Positions 17,332-25,112 of a stretch of 46,148 nucleotides of DNA are shown here, in pieces (position 1 is the stretch's first letter; each line of letters opens with the position of its first letter). The stretch is from Nitrospirales bacterium (GTDB taxonomy: Bacteria > Nitrospirota > Nitrospiria > Nitrospirales > UBA8639). The notes beneath the pieces were generated by a model. That model did not search any database and was not told the DNA's origin. It saw nothing but the letters and a program-made list of their open reading frames with translations. Made by a program: the position numbers and the translations under genes. The stretch is taken from the NCBI GenBank assembly GCA_031315915.1, contig JALDRK010000030.1:1-46148 (forward strand). The letters are read 5' to 3'.

Positions 17332-17346
17332 GCAACAGTAATGCCA
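17332..17346 (-). promoter_or_regulatory. Sigma-54 (RpoN) promoter of the flgB-flgE unit
   Basis: The minus strand reads TGGCATTACTGTTGC, matching TGGCACG-N4-TTGC with the invariant GG and GC correctly spaced. It has the same orientation and near-identical -24 box (TGGCAT) as the fliL promoter at 5691-5705. The rest of the gap between flgB and the activator gene (17347-17543) holds no gene that I can support. It is where activator sites would lie. Confidence 0.85.
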
Positions 17347-17543
17347 AAGAGATCAACATCTTGATGACCAGTCTGTTCCCGCACTTTCACAAATACTTAC
17401 CGTTCGCTTTTGAAACCTCAGGGCTTTCGCTCGCCGAAAGAGATCCCGTCACCACACGATTTCCACTGGAATGTTTTACCCCACAGGCATGAATTGCCCG
17501 GCGATTTCTTCCCATGGCGGATCATGACGTCTTGGTTCCGTGA

Positions 17544-18932
17544 TTAAATCCCTAATGGGATGCCGCCATTGAGTTCCCGATATTCCCGTAACTTGTTCCG
17601 TAAGGTCCGGATACTGATCCCCAGGGTGCGAGCTGCATGAGTTCGATTTCCCTCGTGCCGTTCCAATGTTCGCAGGATCAGATCACGCTCCATTTCCCAA
17701 ATGGTGCCAATGGGTTGCCCCACAGCCGTTTGAACTAAATTGGGTTCTTCCGTTCGCACATGTTCCAATTGCAGCGGCCCATTTCCTGCCAATAACACCG
17801 CTCGTTCAATCACATTTTCCAATTCACGGACATTGCCTCGCCAAGGACGACTTTTTAAATACCTCAAGGCATCATCCGAAATTCCCCCTCCGGATCGGCT
17901 GTTTCGTCGGAATGAACGGTTGGTAAACTCTGTAGCCAACAGTTGAATATCTTCCGGGCGTTCCCGTAAAGGCGGAAGGGTAAATGGCATCACACTCAAC
18001 CGGTAAAATACATCCTCCCGGAAACGACCCGCTTGAACTTCTTGAGCCAGATTCCGATTGGTAGTCGCAATCACCCGAACATCCACTTGGACCGGATGTC
18101 GGGAACCCAGACGGTCCACTTCCCGTTCCTGAAGGACACGAAGGAGCTTGGCCTGCAGCCCAAGACTCATTTCACCGATTTCATCCAAGAGCAAGGTTCC
18201 CTGATGAGCCAATTCGAATTTTCCACATCGCCGGGCGAGCGCGCCCGTAAACGCCCCTTTTTCGTAACCGAACAATTCACTTTCCAACAGGCCTTCCGGA
18301 AGAGCCGCACAGTTAATCGCCACAAACGGCTGTTGCGCACGGGGACTGATTCGATGTATGTGACGGGCCAACACTTCTTTCCCCGTGCCGCTTTCGCCTT
18401 GGATCAAAATCGTTGCGGCGCTATTGGCGACCAACTCCAGCATCTTCAGCGTCTGCAGCACTTTAGGATCTCTGGTGAGAAAGCCTTCCCGTGGTTCCGG
18501 TGCCGACCGTTCTTGTCCAATGGCACCCCAGGGATCCAGAGGAGTACGGCATTCATTCTTCAACTGTTGAACCAAATGTTCCAATCGATCCAAGGGAAAC
18601 GGTTTCTGAAGAAACTCCGTCGCTCCTTGCTTAAGAGCTTCCACCGCAGTATCCACGGATCCATACGCAGTCATGACCACCACGGGCATATGATACCCCT
18701 GGGCACGGACCTCACGTAAAAAATCCATTCCGCCCTTGCCCGGCAAATTCAGGTCCGTCAGAACCAGCCAGGGCGGATTGCGCTCCACACACTCCAAGGC
18801 CTCATATCCATCCCGAGCCAAAGTGATCGGATACCCCTGCCGACTCAATACAGTACTCAATGCCGTTTGCAAATGTTCGTCATCTTCAATGATTAAAATG
18901 CCACGGCTTTCGCCGGATTCCGTTACGGTCAT
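17544..18932 (-). CDS. NtrC-class sigma-54 response regulator (FlgR/FleR-like)
   Basis: This is a 462-residue activator of sigma-54 promoters. The receiver domain (about 10-125) has the acidic pair E16-D17-D18, acceptor D60 (LTDLNLPG), T88 and K110. The AAA+ domain has Walker A GESGTGKE at 179-186, the sigma-54-contact GAFTGA at 226-231 and Walker B LLLDEI at about 247-252. The C-terminal Fis-type helix-turn-helix is THAARTLGISIRTLRNKLREY. It starts 11 bases after the kinase gene, with an AAGGAG site. Its stop lies about 200 bases upstream of the flgB sigma-54 promoter. The location makes it the best candidate activator of the two flagellar sigma-54 promoters, an inference. Confidence 0.93.
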   Translation of the reverse strand: MTVTESGESRGILIIEDDEHLQTALSTVLSRQGYPITLARDGYEALECVERNPPWLVLTDLNLPGKGGMDFLREVRAQGYHMPVVVMTAYGSVDTAVEALKQGATEFLQKPFPLDRLEHLVQQLKNECRTPLDPWGAIGQERSAPEPREGFLTRDPKVLQTLKMLELVANSAATILIQGESGTGKEVLARHIHRISPRAQQPFVAINCAALPEGLLESELFGYEKGAFTGALARRCGKFELAHQGTLLLDEIGEMSLGLQAKLLRVLQEREVDRLGSRHPVQVDVRVIATTNRNLAQEVQAGRFREDVFYRLSVMPFTLPPLRERPEDIQLLATEFTNRSFRRNSRSGGGISDDALRYLKSRPWRGNVRELENVIERAVLLAGNGPLQLEHVRTEEPNLVQTAVGQPIGTIWEMERDLILRTLERHEGNRTHAARTLGISIRTLRNKLREYRELNGGIPLGI

Positions 18933-18943
18933 GCGACTCTCCT

Positions 18944-20107
18944 TTACTGAGGAAGGACCAGACAGATGGTCGTGCCCTTTCCGTGTTCACTCTGTACATC
19001 AATCAAGCCATGATGAGCGTTTATAATATGTTTCACGATCGACAACCCTAACCCGGTTCCCCCTTTCCGTTTCGAGAAAAATGGGTCGAAAATAGCGTTC
19101 ACCTCTTCACGGGGAATTCCGCATCCAAAATCCCGAATGATAATTTGGACATCCCGTCTTTCCTTGCCGGACATTTGTCCTGCCTGCTGTCGCACCACCC
19201 GCTGACAGATGATCTCGATACGTCCTCCCGAAGGCGATACCTGGATCGCATTCAACACCACATTCAACACCGCCCGACTCACCAAGGATTCATCGCCCCA
19301 CAACTCGTCCAAGCCCGATTCCACCGACCGGTGAATCGTGATTTCTTTTTTTCGCAAGGGCTGCATAGCCAACCATTCCACCTCGCCCAACAACCGGGAG
19401 ATCCGAAATCGCTGCTTGTCCATATGAATCGGTTTGGCAAAAATCAAGACATTGGCCAACGAGGCATCCAGCATTCGAATGACGTGCACCAAATGATTCA
19501 CCAGATCCTGCCGTTCGTGAAGAGACTGTCCTTCTTTTCCCAACAGGGTGGCGAACCATTCCAGACTGGTCAGCGGATTACGAATATCGTGGGCGACCTG
19601 CATGACTTCCTGGCCCAGAACGGCCAGACGTTGTTGCGAAATGTCCCGGTCACTGTCCATCTTGACTTCTGTGGTCAGATAGCGAATCTTCAAATTGGGC
19701 ATATCGGAAGACCGTCCAAGCACACAGTCCCAAGCGGACACCAAGGTTCCATTCCAATCCCAATGACAAAAGGGTACTGACGGCCAGCCAAGCGTCGTCC
19801 ACAGATGCTGTTCTTGGTGCGCAAGAACACACGCATCCACATGCGACAATAGAGACCGCGCACTCGAATTCACCGTTAGGATTCTTCCGCTTTCAGTCAG
19901 TAACAGTGCAGGCACCGGCATCTCGTTCACCACATGTACGAACTGACTCACCACAGGTGGCTCAGGTAAAGGACGCATCTCCAAGGCCAGCTTCCATGAT
20001 CGATCTCGAATGGAGGAATCGGTCATTTTTCCCAAGGCAGGCCAACGGGAATCCCTGGACAGAGAGAGAAATCGCTGGGCAGTCGGTTTAGCGTTGGTTC
20101 GAGTCAT
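18944..20107 (-). CDS. Sensor histidine kinase, PAS-like, cytoplasmic (FlgS/FleS-like)
   Basis: This 387-residue kinase is probably the partner of the activator encoded next to it. A PAS-like domain lies at about residues 52-130 (NEMPVPALLLTESGRILTVNSSARSLL). The dimerisation helix has phospho-acceptor H173 in VAHDIRNPLTSLEW. The catalytic domain has the N box (LNVVLNAI), the DFGCGIP G1 box and GGTGLGLSIVKHI. No membrane segment is seen, so it is likely cytoplasmic, as with FlgS and FleS. A GAGGTG site precedes the ATG, which overlaps the TPR gene by 20 bases. Confidence 0.92.
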   Translation of the reverse strand: MTRTNAKPTAQRFLSLSRDSRWPALGKMTDSSIRDRSWKLALEMRPLPEPPVVSQFVHVVNEMPVPALLLTESGRILTVNSSARSLLSHVDACVLAHQEQHLWTTLGWPSVPFCHWDWNGTLVSAWDCVLGRSSDMPNLKIRYLTTEVKMDSDRDISQQRLAVLGQEVMQVAHDIRNPLTSLEWFATLLGKEGQSLHERQDLVNHLVHVIRMLDASLANVLIFAKPIHMDKQRFRISRLLGEVEWLAMQPLRKKEITIHRSVESGLDELWGDESLVSRAVLNVVLNAIQVSPSGGRIEIICQRVVRQQAGQMSGKERRDVQIIIRDFGCGIPREEVNAIFDPFFSKRKGGTGLGLSIVKHIINAHHGLIDVQSEHGKGTTICLVLPQ

Positions 20108-22166
20108 GATTATTCACCTCACGAGCTTGGGCCTGCAGGGAAAATTCTTCCAGGACGGCTCCGGCCGCCAACCCAATGGAGTGCTCCACATCGGGGTGTT
20201 TCATTTCCTGTTCACGCACACGTTTGAGTAACGCCTCACCTTCTCGAGCGTTTCCCATTCGATCAAATGTGAGACCGAGACGGTACGTCACCCATGCGTT
20301 CACTTCAGGAGAAATCTCCCGGTCTCGAACCTGTTGATACACGGGGATCGCCTCTGCATAGTCTCCTTGATCAAACAACACATCGCCCAACCGCACCATA
20401 TCGTTGATCAGAGGAGCTTCTTGTTTCACCAGGACTTCATAATCCAATTGAGCGTTTTCCATCTGATTCATGGTTTGATAGGTTCGCCCGCGACTCCGGA
20501 GGACAAACCGTTTGCCTTCGGGGTCCTCAAGATGTTGCAAGGCATCGGTGAAATGCGCAATGGCTTCTTCAAAACGCGTATTCCTGACCGCGTCAATACC
20601 CAGCAGGGTTAACACCGTTCCACGCCATTTTCCATTCGGAAAGTCGTGAAGATAGCGTTTGCCGACCTCCTGGATTCGCCCGCTCTGTTTCAGTTCATCC
20701 GCCAATCCGACTTTCCGAAACATGATTTCTTCCCGAAAGGGTAATTGAGGATTGTCGGTCAGCAAACGGTCGTACCATCGCAGCGCTTGCTCAGGTAATG
20801 CTACAGCCTGGTAGGCTTGGGCGACGGTTAACACCTGCTCCCGGTTCACCGGCAACACCTGAAAGGCGTCTTGATGCTCGGCAAGAAACGTTAATAAGCC
20901 AACCCAATCTTTCTTACCCTGAAACATCTTCATGAACTCATCCAACAAATCACTGAGACGGGCCTGCCCCTCCTTACGAGTCGTCGGAGCAGTTCCATTC
21001 ACCGCCAAGTGTGCAAAAGCCTTAATGGCTTCCTGCTTATCCCCCAGTTGTTCATAACCATACGCCATCCAGAGGGCACTCTCTTCCGCTAAATCGATTT
21101 CTGGAGACTGGCTCAATTCTCTGGCGGATTCCAAGACGTGATCCCAAGACACCGATACATACACTTCCAAGTCATCCAGTCGTCGATAGACTCGAAGCCA
21201 GTCCTCCTTCGAAGGCTCTTGTTTCAAAAAGGAAACCACCCACCGCACCAAAGCCGCTTGCCCACGACGGCCGGCCTCCTGCCCTTGAAACTGCCGGCTG
21301 GCCTGTTCGGCAAACCACAACCCCAGATAGTCATGACCGCCTTGAAACATGTCTTCCGAGAGGCGAATGAGGGATTGTCCGGATTGCAGGGAGCGCGGAT
21401 GTAAATTAATGACAGACAGGTATTTCATCCTGGCCTGAGCCGTTTGTCCTTTTGCCCGCTGAGTTTCTCCAAAATTCAACAATGCTTCCGGAGATTGGCG
21501 TATGAGTTCGGGACGCTCGGCCTCGACGACCTGATACCAATAGGATGCCTGCTTCCAGGCGGAAGAGAGGGCCGTGGCGTTGGCCAAACCCAAGGCTGCC
21601 TTCACCCGATAGGCTTCCCATTGGGGTTGTTCAATCACGCGCCGATAAATCAAGGCCGCTTCCAAAAATTGACGATTTTCCAAATAACCCCGTCCGGCTT
21701 CGATCATGACACCGCCGGCCAATGGAGACTCCGGATAGACTTGTAAAAACTCTGCGAATAATCCATTGGATTCCGAATACCACCCCACATTCCAATACAA
21801 CTCTCCCATCGTGCATAATGCCCATGGCGCGTAGTGACTGTTGGGATGCTCATGACGTAGGTGTTGAAGCCGCTCGATTTGTTTCAGGAATTCCATCCCC
21901 GGTTCGTCTTTGGAATCAGGAAGAGATGCCAAGAAAAAGGTGGCTCCTTCCGAAAAACTGCCATGCGCATTCTCCGTCAAAAATGTCGTGAATCGTTGGC
22001 GGGCTTCCGGCCACTGTCCTGATTGCTGAAGTTCCTGTCCTTCGACCAATAATCTTGGCATCACCATGTCCTTTGGAAATTGCCACGGAAACTCCCCGCA
22101 CACTCCCCCCAGGACCGCCTCCGGGAACGACAAACACCATAATACGATTCCAACAGTTACTCTCAC
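20088..22166 (-). CDS. Exported tetratricopeptide-repeat protein
   Basis: The 692-residue protein begins with a hydrophobic segment ending VLGGVCGEF. This looks like a signal peptide, possibly a lipoprotein one, since a Cys follows the small residues. The rest is all-helical TPR/Sel1-like repeats, for example ALIYRRVIEQPQWEAYRVKAAL, AQARMKYLSVINLHP, ALRWYDRLLTDNPQLPF and EAIPVYQQVRDREI. It resembles the YbgF/BamD-type exported TPR family in general form. It overlaps the histidine kinase gene by 20 bases, so it is co-transcribed and may provide sensory or structural input to that system. The precise function is not recognisable. Confidence 0.8.
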   Translation of the reverse strand: MRVTVGIVLWCLSFPEAVLGGVCGEFPWQFPKDMVMPRLLVEGQELQQSGQWPEARQRFTTFLTENAHGSFSEGATFFLASLPDSKDEPGMEFLKQIERLQHLRHEHPNSHYAPWALCTMGELYWNVGWYSESNGLFAEFLQVYPESPLAGGVMIEAGRGYLENRQFLEAALIYRRVIEQPQWEAYRVKAALGLANATALSSAWKQASYWYQVVEAERPELIRQSPEALLNFGETQRAKGQTAQARMKYLSVINLHPRSLQSGQSLIRLSEDMFQGGHDYLGLWFAEQASRQFQGQEAGRRGQAALVRWVVSFLKQEPSKEDWLRVYRRLDDLEVYVSVSWDHVLESARELSQSPEIDLAEESALWMAYGYEQLGDKQEAIKAFAHLAVNGTAPTTRKEGQARLSDLLDEFMKMFQGKKDWVGLLTFLAEHQDAFQVLPVNREQVLTVAQAYQAVALPEQALRWYDRLLTDNPQLPFREEIMFRKVGLADELKQSGRIQEVGKRYLHDFPNGKWRGTVLTLLGIDAVRNTRFEEAIAHFTDALQHLEDPEGKRFVLRSRGRTYQTMNQMENAQLDYEVLVKQEAPLINDMVRLGDVLFDQGDYAEAIPVYQQVRDREISPEVNAWVTYRLGLTFDRMGNAREGEALLKRVREQEMKHPDVEHSIGLAAGAVLEEFSLQAQAREVNNHDSNQR

Positions 22167-22309
22167 GTCGATCGGAACTCCAAGACCAATGCTCGATTCA
22201 GCAAAAACCAGACCGGAAAAAAAGAACCCCCGGCAAAATTTTTCTCGAAAAAAATTGTTGGAAATTCAAGAACTTTTCAATCGCCAAGGTCGGCGAAGAT
22301 TCCCCACGC

Positions 22310-22327
22310 CCGTCAAAGGCTTGACGG
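22310..22327. repeat. Perfect palindrome upstream of the TPR-kinase-regulator operon
   Basis: CCGTCAA-AGGC-TTGACGG is a perfect inverted repeat with 7-base arms and a 4-base spacer. It lies in the 291-base gap (22167-22457) between the orphan activator gene and the TPR gene. It is not followed by a T-run on either strand, so it is not an intrinsic terminator. It may be an operator. The rest of the gap shows no gene or clear promoter. Confidence 0.45.
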
Positions 22328-22457
22328 AGTGGTCAAAACCCTGGGCTAGGAAAGAATTAACCGGCGAGGACTTCAGTAAAGAGATCACGAGAGCGGAGGG
22401 AGAACGAACAGATGAATCGACCGAAAACGGAAAGACAGGATCGGAAAGGGTTCAGTC

Positions 22458-23918
22458 TCAGGAATCTGTGGCGTCGTCGGATGAACATGTTCGTTGAGTC
22501 ACGACTTCAGCAAGCGATTTTTTCTTGAGTTTTTCAATCAGGGTTGTTCGATTGATTTGCAGAAGTCGTGCAGCTTTGCTTTTGACCCAATTGGTTCGTT
22601 CCAAGGCTTCGAGAATGAGCCGATTTTCAAATTCCTCCACGGCACGTGATAAATCCAACCCTCCAACCGGAATAGCCGCCGGGACATTGGGAATAGACGG
22701 CATGGGCTGTTGCCGGATTTTCTCTGGCAAATCCTCCAGTTCAAGATACCCCTTCCGTTTCAATATGGCGATTCGCTCCACAATATTCCCGAGTTCCCGA
22801 ACATTCCCAGGCCAGGAATATTCACAGAGCAGCGCCATCGCTTCCGGCGTGACACCGGTCAATTCTGCTCCTCGCCGATCATTAAATTGGTTCACAAAAT
22901 GCTGAATCAACAGGGGGATATCCTCCACACGTTGACGAAGCGGGGGAACAATCACCGGGACCACATTGAGGCGATAAAAAAGGTCTTCACGAAACTGTTT
23001 GGCAGCTACCAGCGTTTCGAGATCTTGATTGGTGGCCGCAATCACCCGTGCATCGGTTTTATAGGTGCGCGTCCCGCCGACCCGTTCAAACGTCCGCTCC
23101 TGAAGCACCCGAAGAAGCTTCACCTGGAGCGGTGGACTCAGATCCCCGATTTCATCAAGAAAAATCGTCCCCCCGGCCGCCAATTCAAACCGACCCACCC
23201 GGGAAGCGATGGCTCCGGTAAATGCTCCTTTCTCATGGCCGAATAATTCGCTTTCCAGCAAGGCTTCTGGAATCGCTCCGCAATTCACGGGAACGAGATT
23301 GCCCTTTCGTCTGAGACTATTGAAATGAATGGTTTGCGCGATGAGTTCCTTTCCCGTCCCACTTTCCCCCAAGACCAGCACCGTACTGTCGGTATCAGCC
23401 ACACATTCCACCAGACGGAAAACCTCCTTCATCACATGGCTTGAACTCACTAAGCGACCCAGACTGAATTGCCCCTTAACGGTTTTTCTCAGCTCCTGAT
23501 TTTCTTCATGAAGCGCTTTGACTCGGAGCGCACTGGTCACCATGGCGCTGAGGACATCGACCGAAAACGGCTTTTGAAGAAACTCAAATGCGCCGGCCTT
23601 AATGGCCTTCACCGCCATTTCGACAGAACCATAGCCCGTCATCACCACGACCACCGGCTTGTGCGGCAATTGTTTCAGCCGTTGTACCAGGTCCAAACCG
23701 TTGAGGTCGGGAAGCATCACATCGGTCAAGACGATATCGAATTTTGAACTTTCGGCGAGAGCTATCGCCTCGATTCCGGATTCGGTTCCGACAACCTCAT
23801 GACCTTCTCCCTCGAGTTGAGACTTCAATGACTCTCGAACGTCTGCCTCATCTTCTACAAGAAGGATATGCGCCATGGTTTCGTCATAAGGGGATTCGGT
23901 GGAATCGTCGATTCCCAT
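22458..23918 (-). CDS. Orphan NtrC-class sigma-54 response regulator
   Basis: A second full-length activator of 486 residues. I start it at the ATG 23916-23918, with a perfect AGGAGG six bases upstream; longer and shorter in-frame starts lack this. The receiver has acidic residues in LVEDE, acceptor D66 (LTDVMLPD) and the lysine in FLQKPF. The AAA+ domain has GESGTGKE, ESELFGHEKGAFTGA and IFLDEIGD. The Fis-type DNA-binding helix is KAARLLQINRTTLIEKLKKK. No kinase is encoded next to it on the right, so its partner may be the neighbouring PAS kinase or one located elsewhere. Flagellar control (FleQ-like layering) or nitrogen/envelope control are both possible. Confidence 0.92.
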   Translation of the reverse strand: MGIDDSTESPYDETMAHILLVEDEADVRESLKSQLEGEGHEVVGTESGIEAIALAESSKFDIVLTDVMLPDLNGLDLVQRLKQLPHKPVVVVMTGYGSVEMAVKAIKAGAFEFLQKPFSVDVLSAMVTSALRVKALHEENQELRKTVKGQFSLGRLVSSSHVMKEVFRLVECVADTDSTVLVLGESGTGKELIAQTIHFNSLRRKGNLVPVNCGAIPEALLESELFGHEKGAFTGAIASRVGRFELAAGGTIFLDEIGDLSPPLQVKLLRVLQERTFERVGGTRTYKTDARVIAATNQDLETLVAAKQFREDLFYRLNVVPVIVPPLRQRVEDIPLLIQHFVNQFNDRRGAELTGVTPEAMALLCEYSWPGNVRELGNIVERIAILKRKGYLELEDLPEKIRQQPMPSIPNVPAAIPVGGLDLSRAVEEFENRLILEALERTNWVKSKAARLLQINRTTLIEKLKKKSLAEVVTQRTCSSDDATDS

Positions 23919-24220
23919 AGAAAACCTCCTGCCCAAATAAGTTATTGAAGACGTATCTGCTCGACTGCCACATCAAATAGACGGTTATGGCATTCCTCTG
24001 CCGGCGATTCAGAATCACGAACCGGCATCCCTCTCAACCAATCGTGCCTTGAACATCCACTCTTTCTACCCTGGTCTCCTATCCGATACCCACAACGGCA
24101 CTTCCCTGAATAGAGCCTGCAAGCACTACCGTTTTTCAATCATTTAAGAAATCATTCGATTGTCCGACAAGAATATCTGACCCCAGTCGGAAGGGTAACA
24201 CGGACCAAAGGACCCCGCAG
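23919..24220. other. Gene-free stretch between orphan activator and small ORF
   Basis: About 300 bases without a supported gene. It should contain the promoter of the orphan activator gene. A TGGCATT-like sequence on the plus strand near 23988 resembles half a sigma-54 site, but its -12 part is out of register by one base. No terminator or repeat stands out. Confidence 0.3.
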
Positions 24221-24448
24221 ATGGAATCGAACTCCATACCCGAACCCGCATCCATGCCCATCTTCATTTTGTTTGATACCCAAACCGGATATCTCTATGG
24301 TCATCTGTTCGCTTCGGGTCCCGAAGATCCGTTTCTCCAGGAAGTCATCCAATGGTGGGGAAAACATTGCTCACATAAACCCATCGGCCTGGACTATCCC
24401 GGACTCACCCAAACCGTGCACCCGGTTTGTGGACTTTCATCAAACTAA
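24221..24448 (+). CDS. Small hypothetical protein
   Basis: A 75-residue plus-strand frame with a good AAAGGA ribosome-binding site eight bases before the ATG. The sequence reads like a folded protein: a hydrophobic strand IFILFD, then TGYLYGHLFASG, a helix-like DPFLQEVIQWWGKHC and a C-terminal GLDYPGLTQTVHP. I do not recognise a family. It is divergent from the orphan activator and convergent with the next gene. An internal Met at residue 12 is an alternative start. Confidence 0.4.
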   Translation: MESNSIPEPASMPIFILFDTQTGYLYGHLFASGPEDPFLQEVIQWWGKHCSHKPIGLDYPGLTQTVHPVCGLSSN

Positions 24449-24473
24449 TCCTAGACAACCTCCGAATACCACT

Positions 24474-25112
24474 TTAGGGCAATTCGGCCCATATGGCCAG
24501 ACCCGATCGAAAGACAAAGGTTCGTACCCCTTCATGGAGAAGCACGATATGATCATTAATTTGCACATCCTGCGTTCCAATGGGTTGTAAAAGATCCCGC
24601 GAAAAAAATCCCCCAGTGATGGCCGAAAAGGCCATGGCCCGACGATTCGTGGTCACCAGCCCCACATAGCTTTTGACTCGAACATCCCCAACCATCTCCC
24701 CTGCGCCCCAGGATTCCTTTTTCCACCGACCGAGGTCACTTTGAAATCCATAACCCTGTCGTTTTCCGATCACGAGCACCAACCAAGGCGTCACGGCCCA
24801 TTGCACAATCTGCTCACCTGAGGCGAGAGGTAATTCCACCCACCGCCGCATTTGACCGGAAAATCCCAGCAACCGTTTGGTCGTTTGTACATATCCCGTC
24901 ACACCCCGCGTTTCAAGGACCACGATTTCTTCGCCGCTCGCTAAAAACTGACGGGCTATGCCTTCTCCCGAAGTAATCCCAAAAATTTGGTCACGTTCAA
25001 CGGTGATACTGACTTGATCGGTAATGAGATTCTGTGCCAAACAGAACAGCGGAGTGTGACACAACACGGAGAAAAAGACACAAGCCCCGATGCGACCTAT
25101 CGATAATGCCAC
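24474..25112 (-). CDS. Exported repeat protein, propeller-like
   Basis: The 212-residue protein starts at a GTG with GAGG six bases upstream. It has a signal peptide ending near FCLAQ (about residues 1-27). The mature part consists of about five repeats of 38-40 residues, each with a pattern like V-x-T-T-x-R-x-x-G-F-S, then G-x-W, then L-x-x-G-E-x-V. Examples are VQTTKRLLGFSGQMRRWVEL, VIGKRQGYGFQSDLGRWKKE and VTTNRRAMAFSAITGGFF. This suggests a small beta-propeller in the periplasm or outside. It overlaps the end of lptD by 16 bases, so it is co-transcribed, but a link to LPS transport is only suggested by position. Confidence 0.75.
   Translation of the reverse strand: MALSIGRIGACVFFSVLCHTPLFCLAQNLITDQVSITVERDQIFGITSGEGIARQFLASGEEIVVLETRGVTGYVQTTKRLLGFSGQMRRWVELPLASGEQIVQWAVTPWLVLVIGKRQGYGFQSDLGRWKKESWGAGEMVGDVRVKSYVGLVTTNRRAMAFSAITGGFFSRDLLQPIGTQDVQINDHIVLLHEGVRTFVFRSGLAIWAELP

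Noticed and set aside
22066..22497. Plus-strand 143-residue frame
   Set aside because: It runs antisense to the start of the TPR gene and the end of the orphan activator. It is Lys/Arg/Thr/Glu-rich without any domain, and it has no ribosome-binding site.
23985..24004. Plus-strand sigma-54-like sequence TGGCATTCCTCTGCC
   Set aside because: The distance between the GG and GC elements is wrong by one base, and the box lacks TTGC.
23942..24367. Two short minus-strand frames before the orphan activator
   Set aside because: Their composition (many Cys, Arg and Gly, no hydrophobic core) looks like chance. They lack ribosome-binding sites, and the second conflicts with the better plus-strand frame at 24221.
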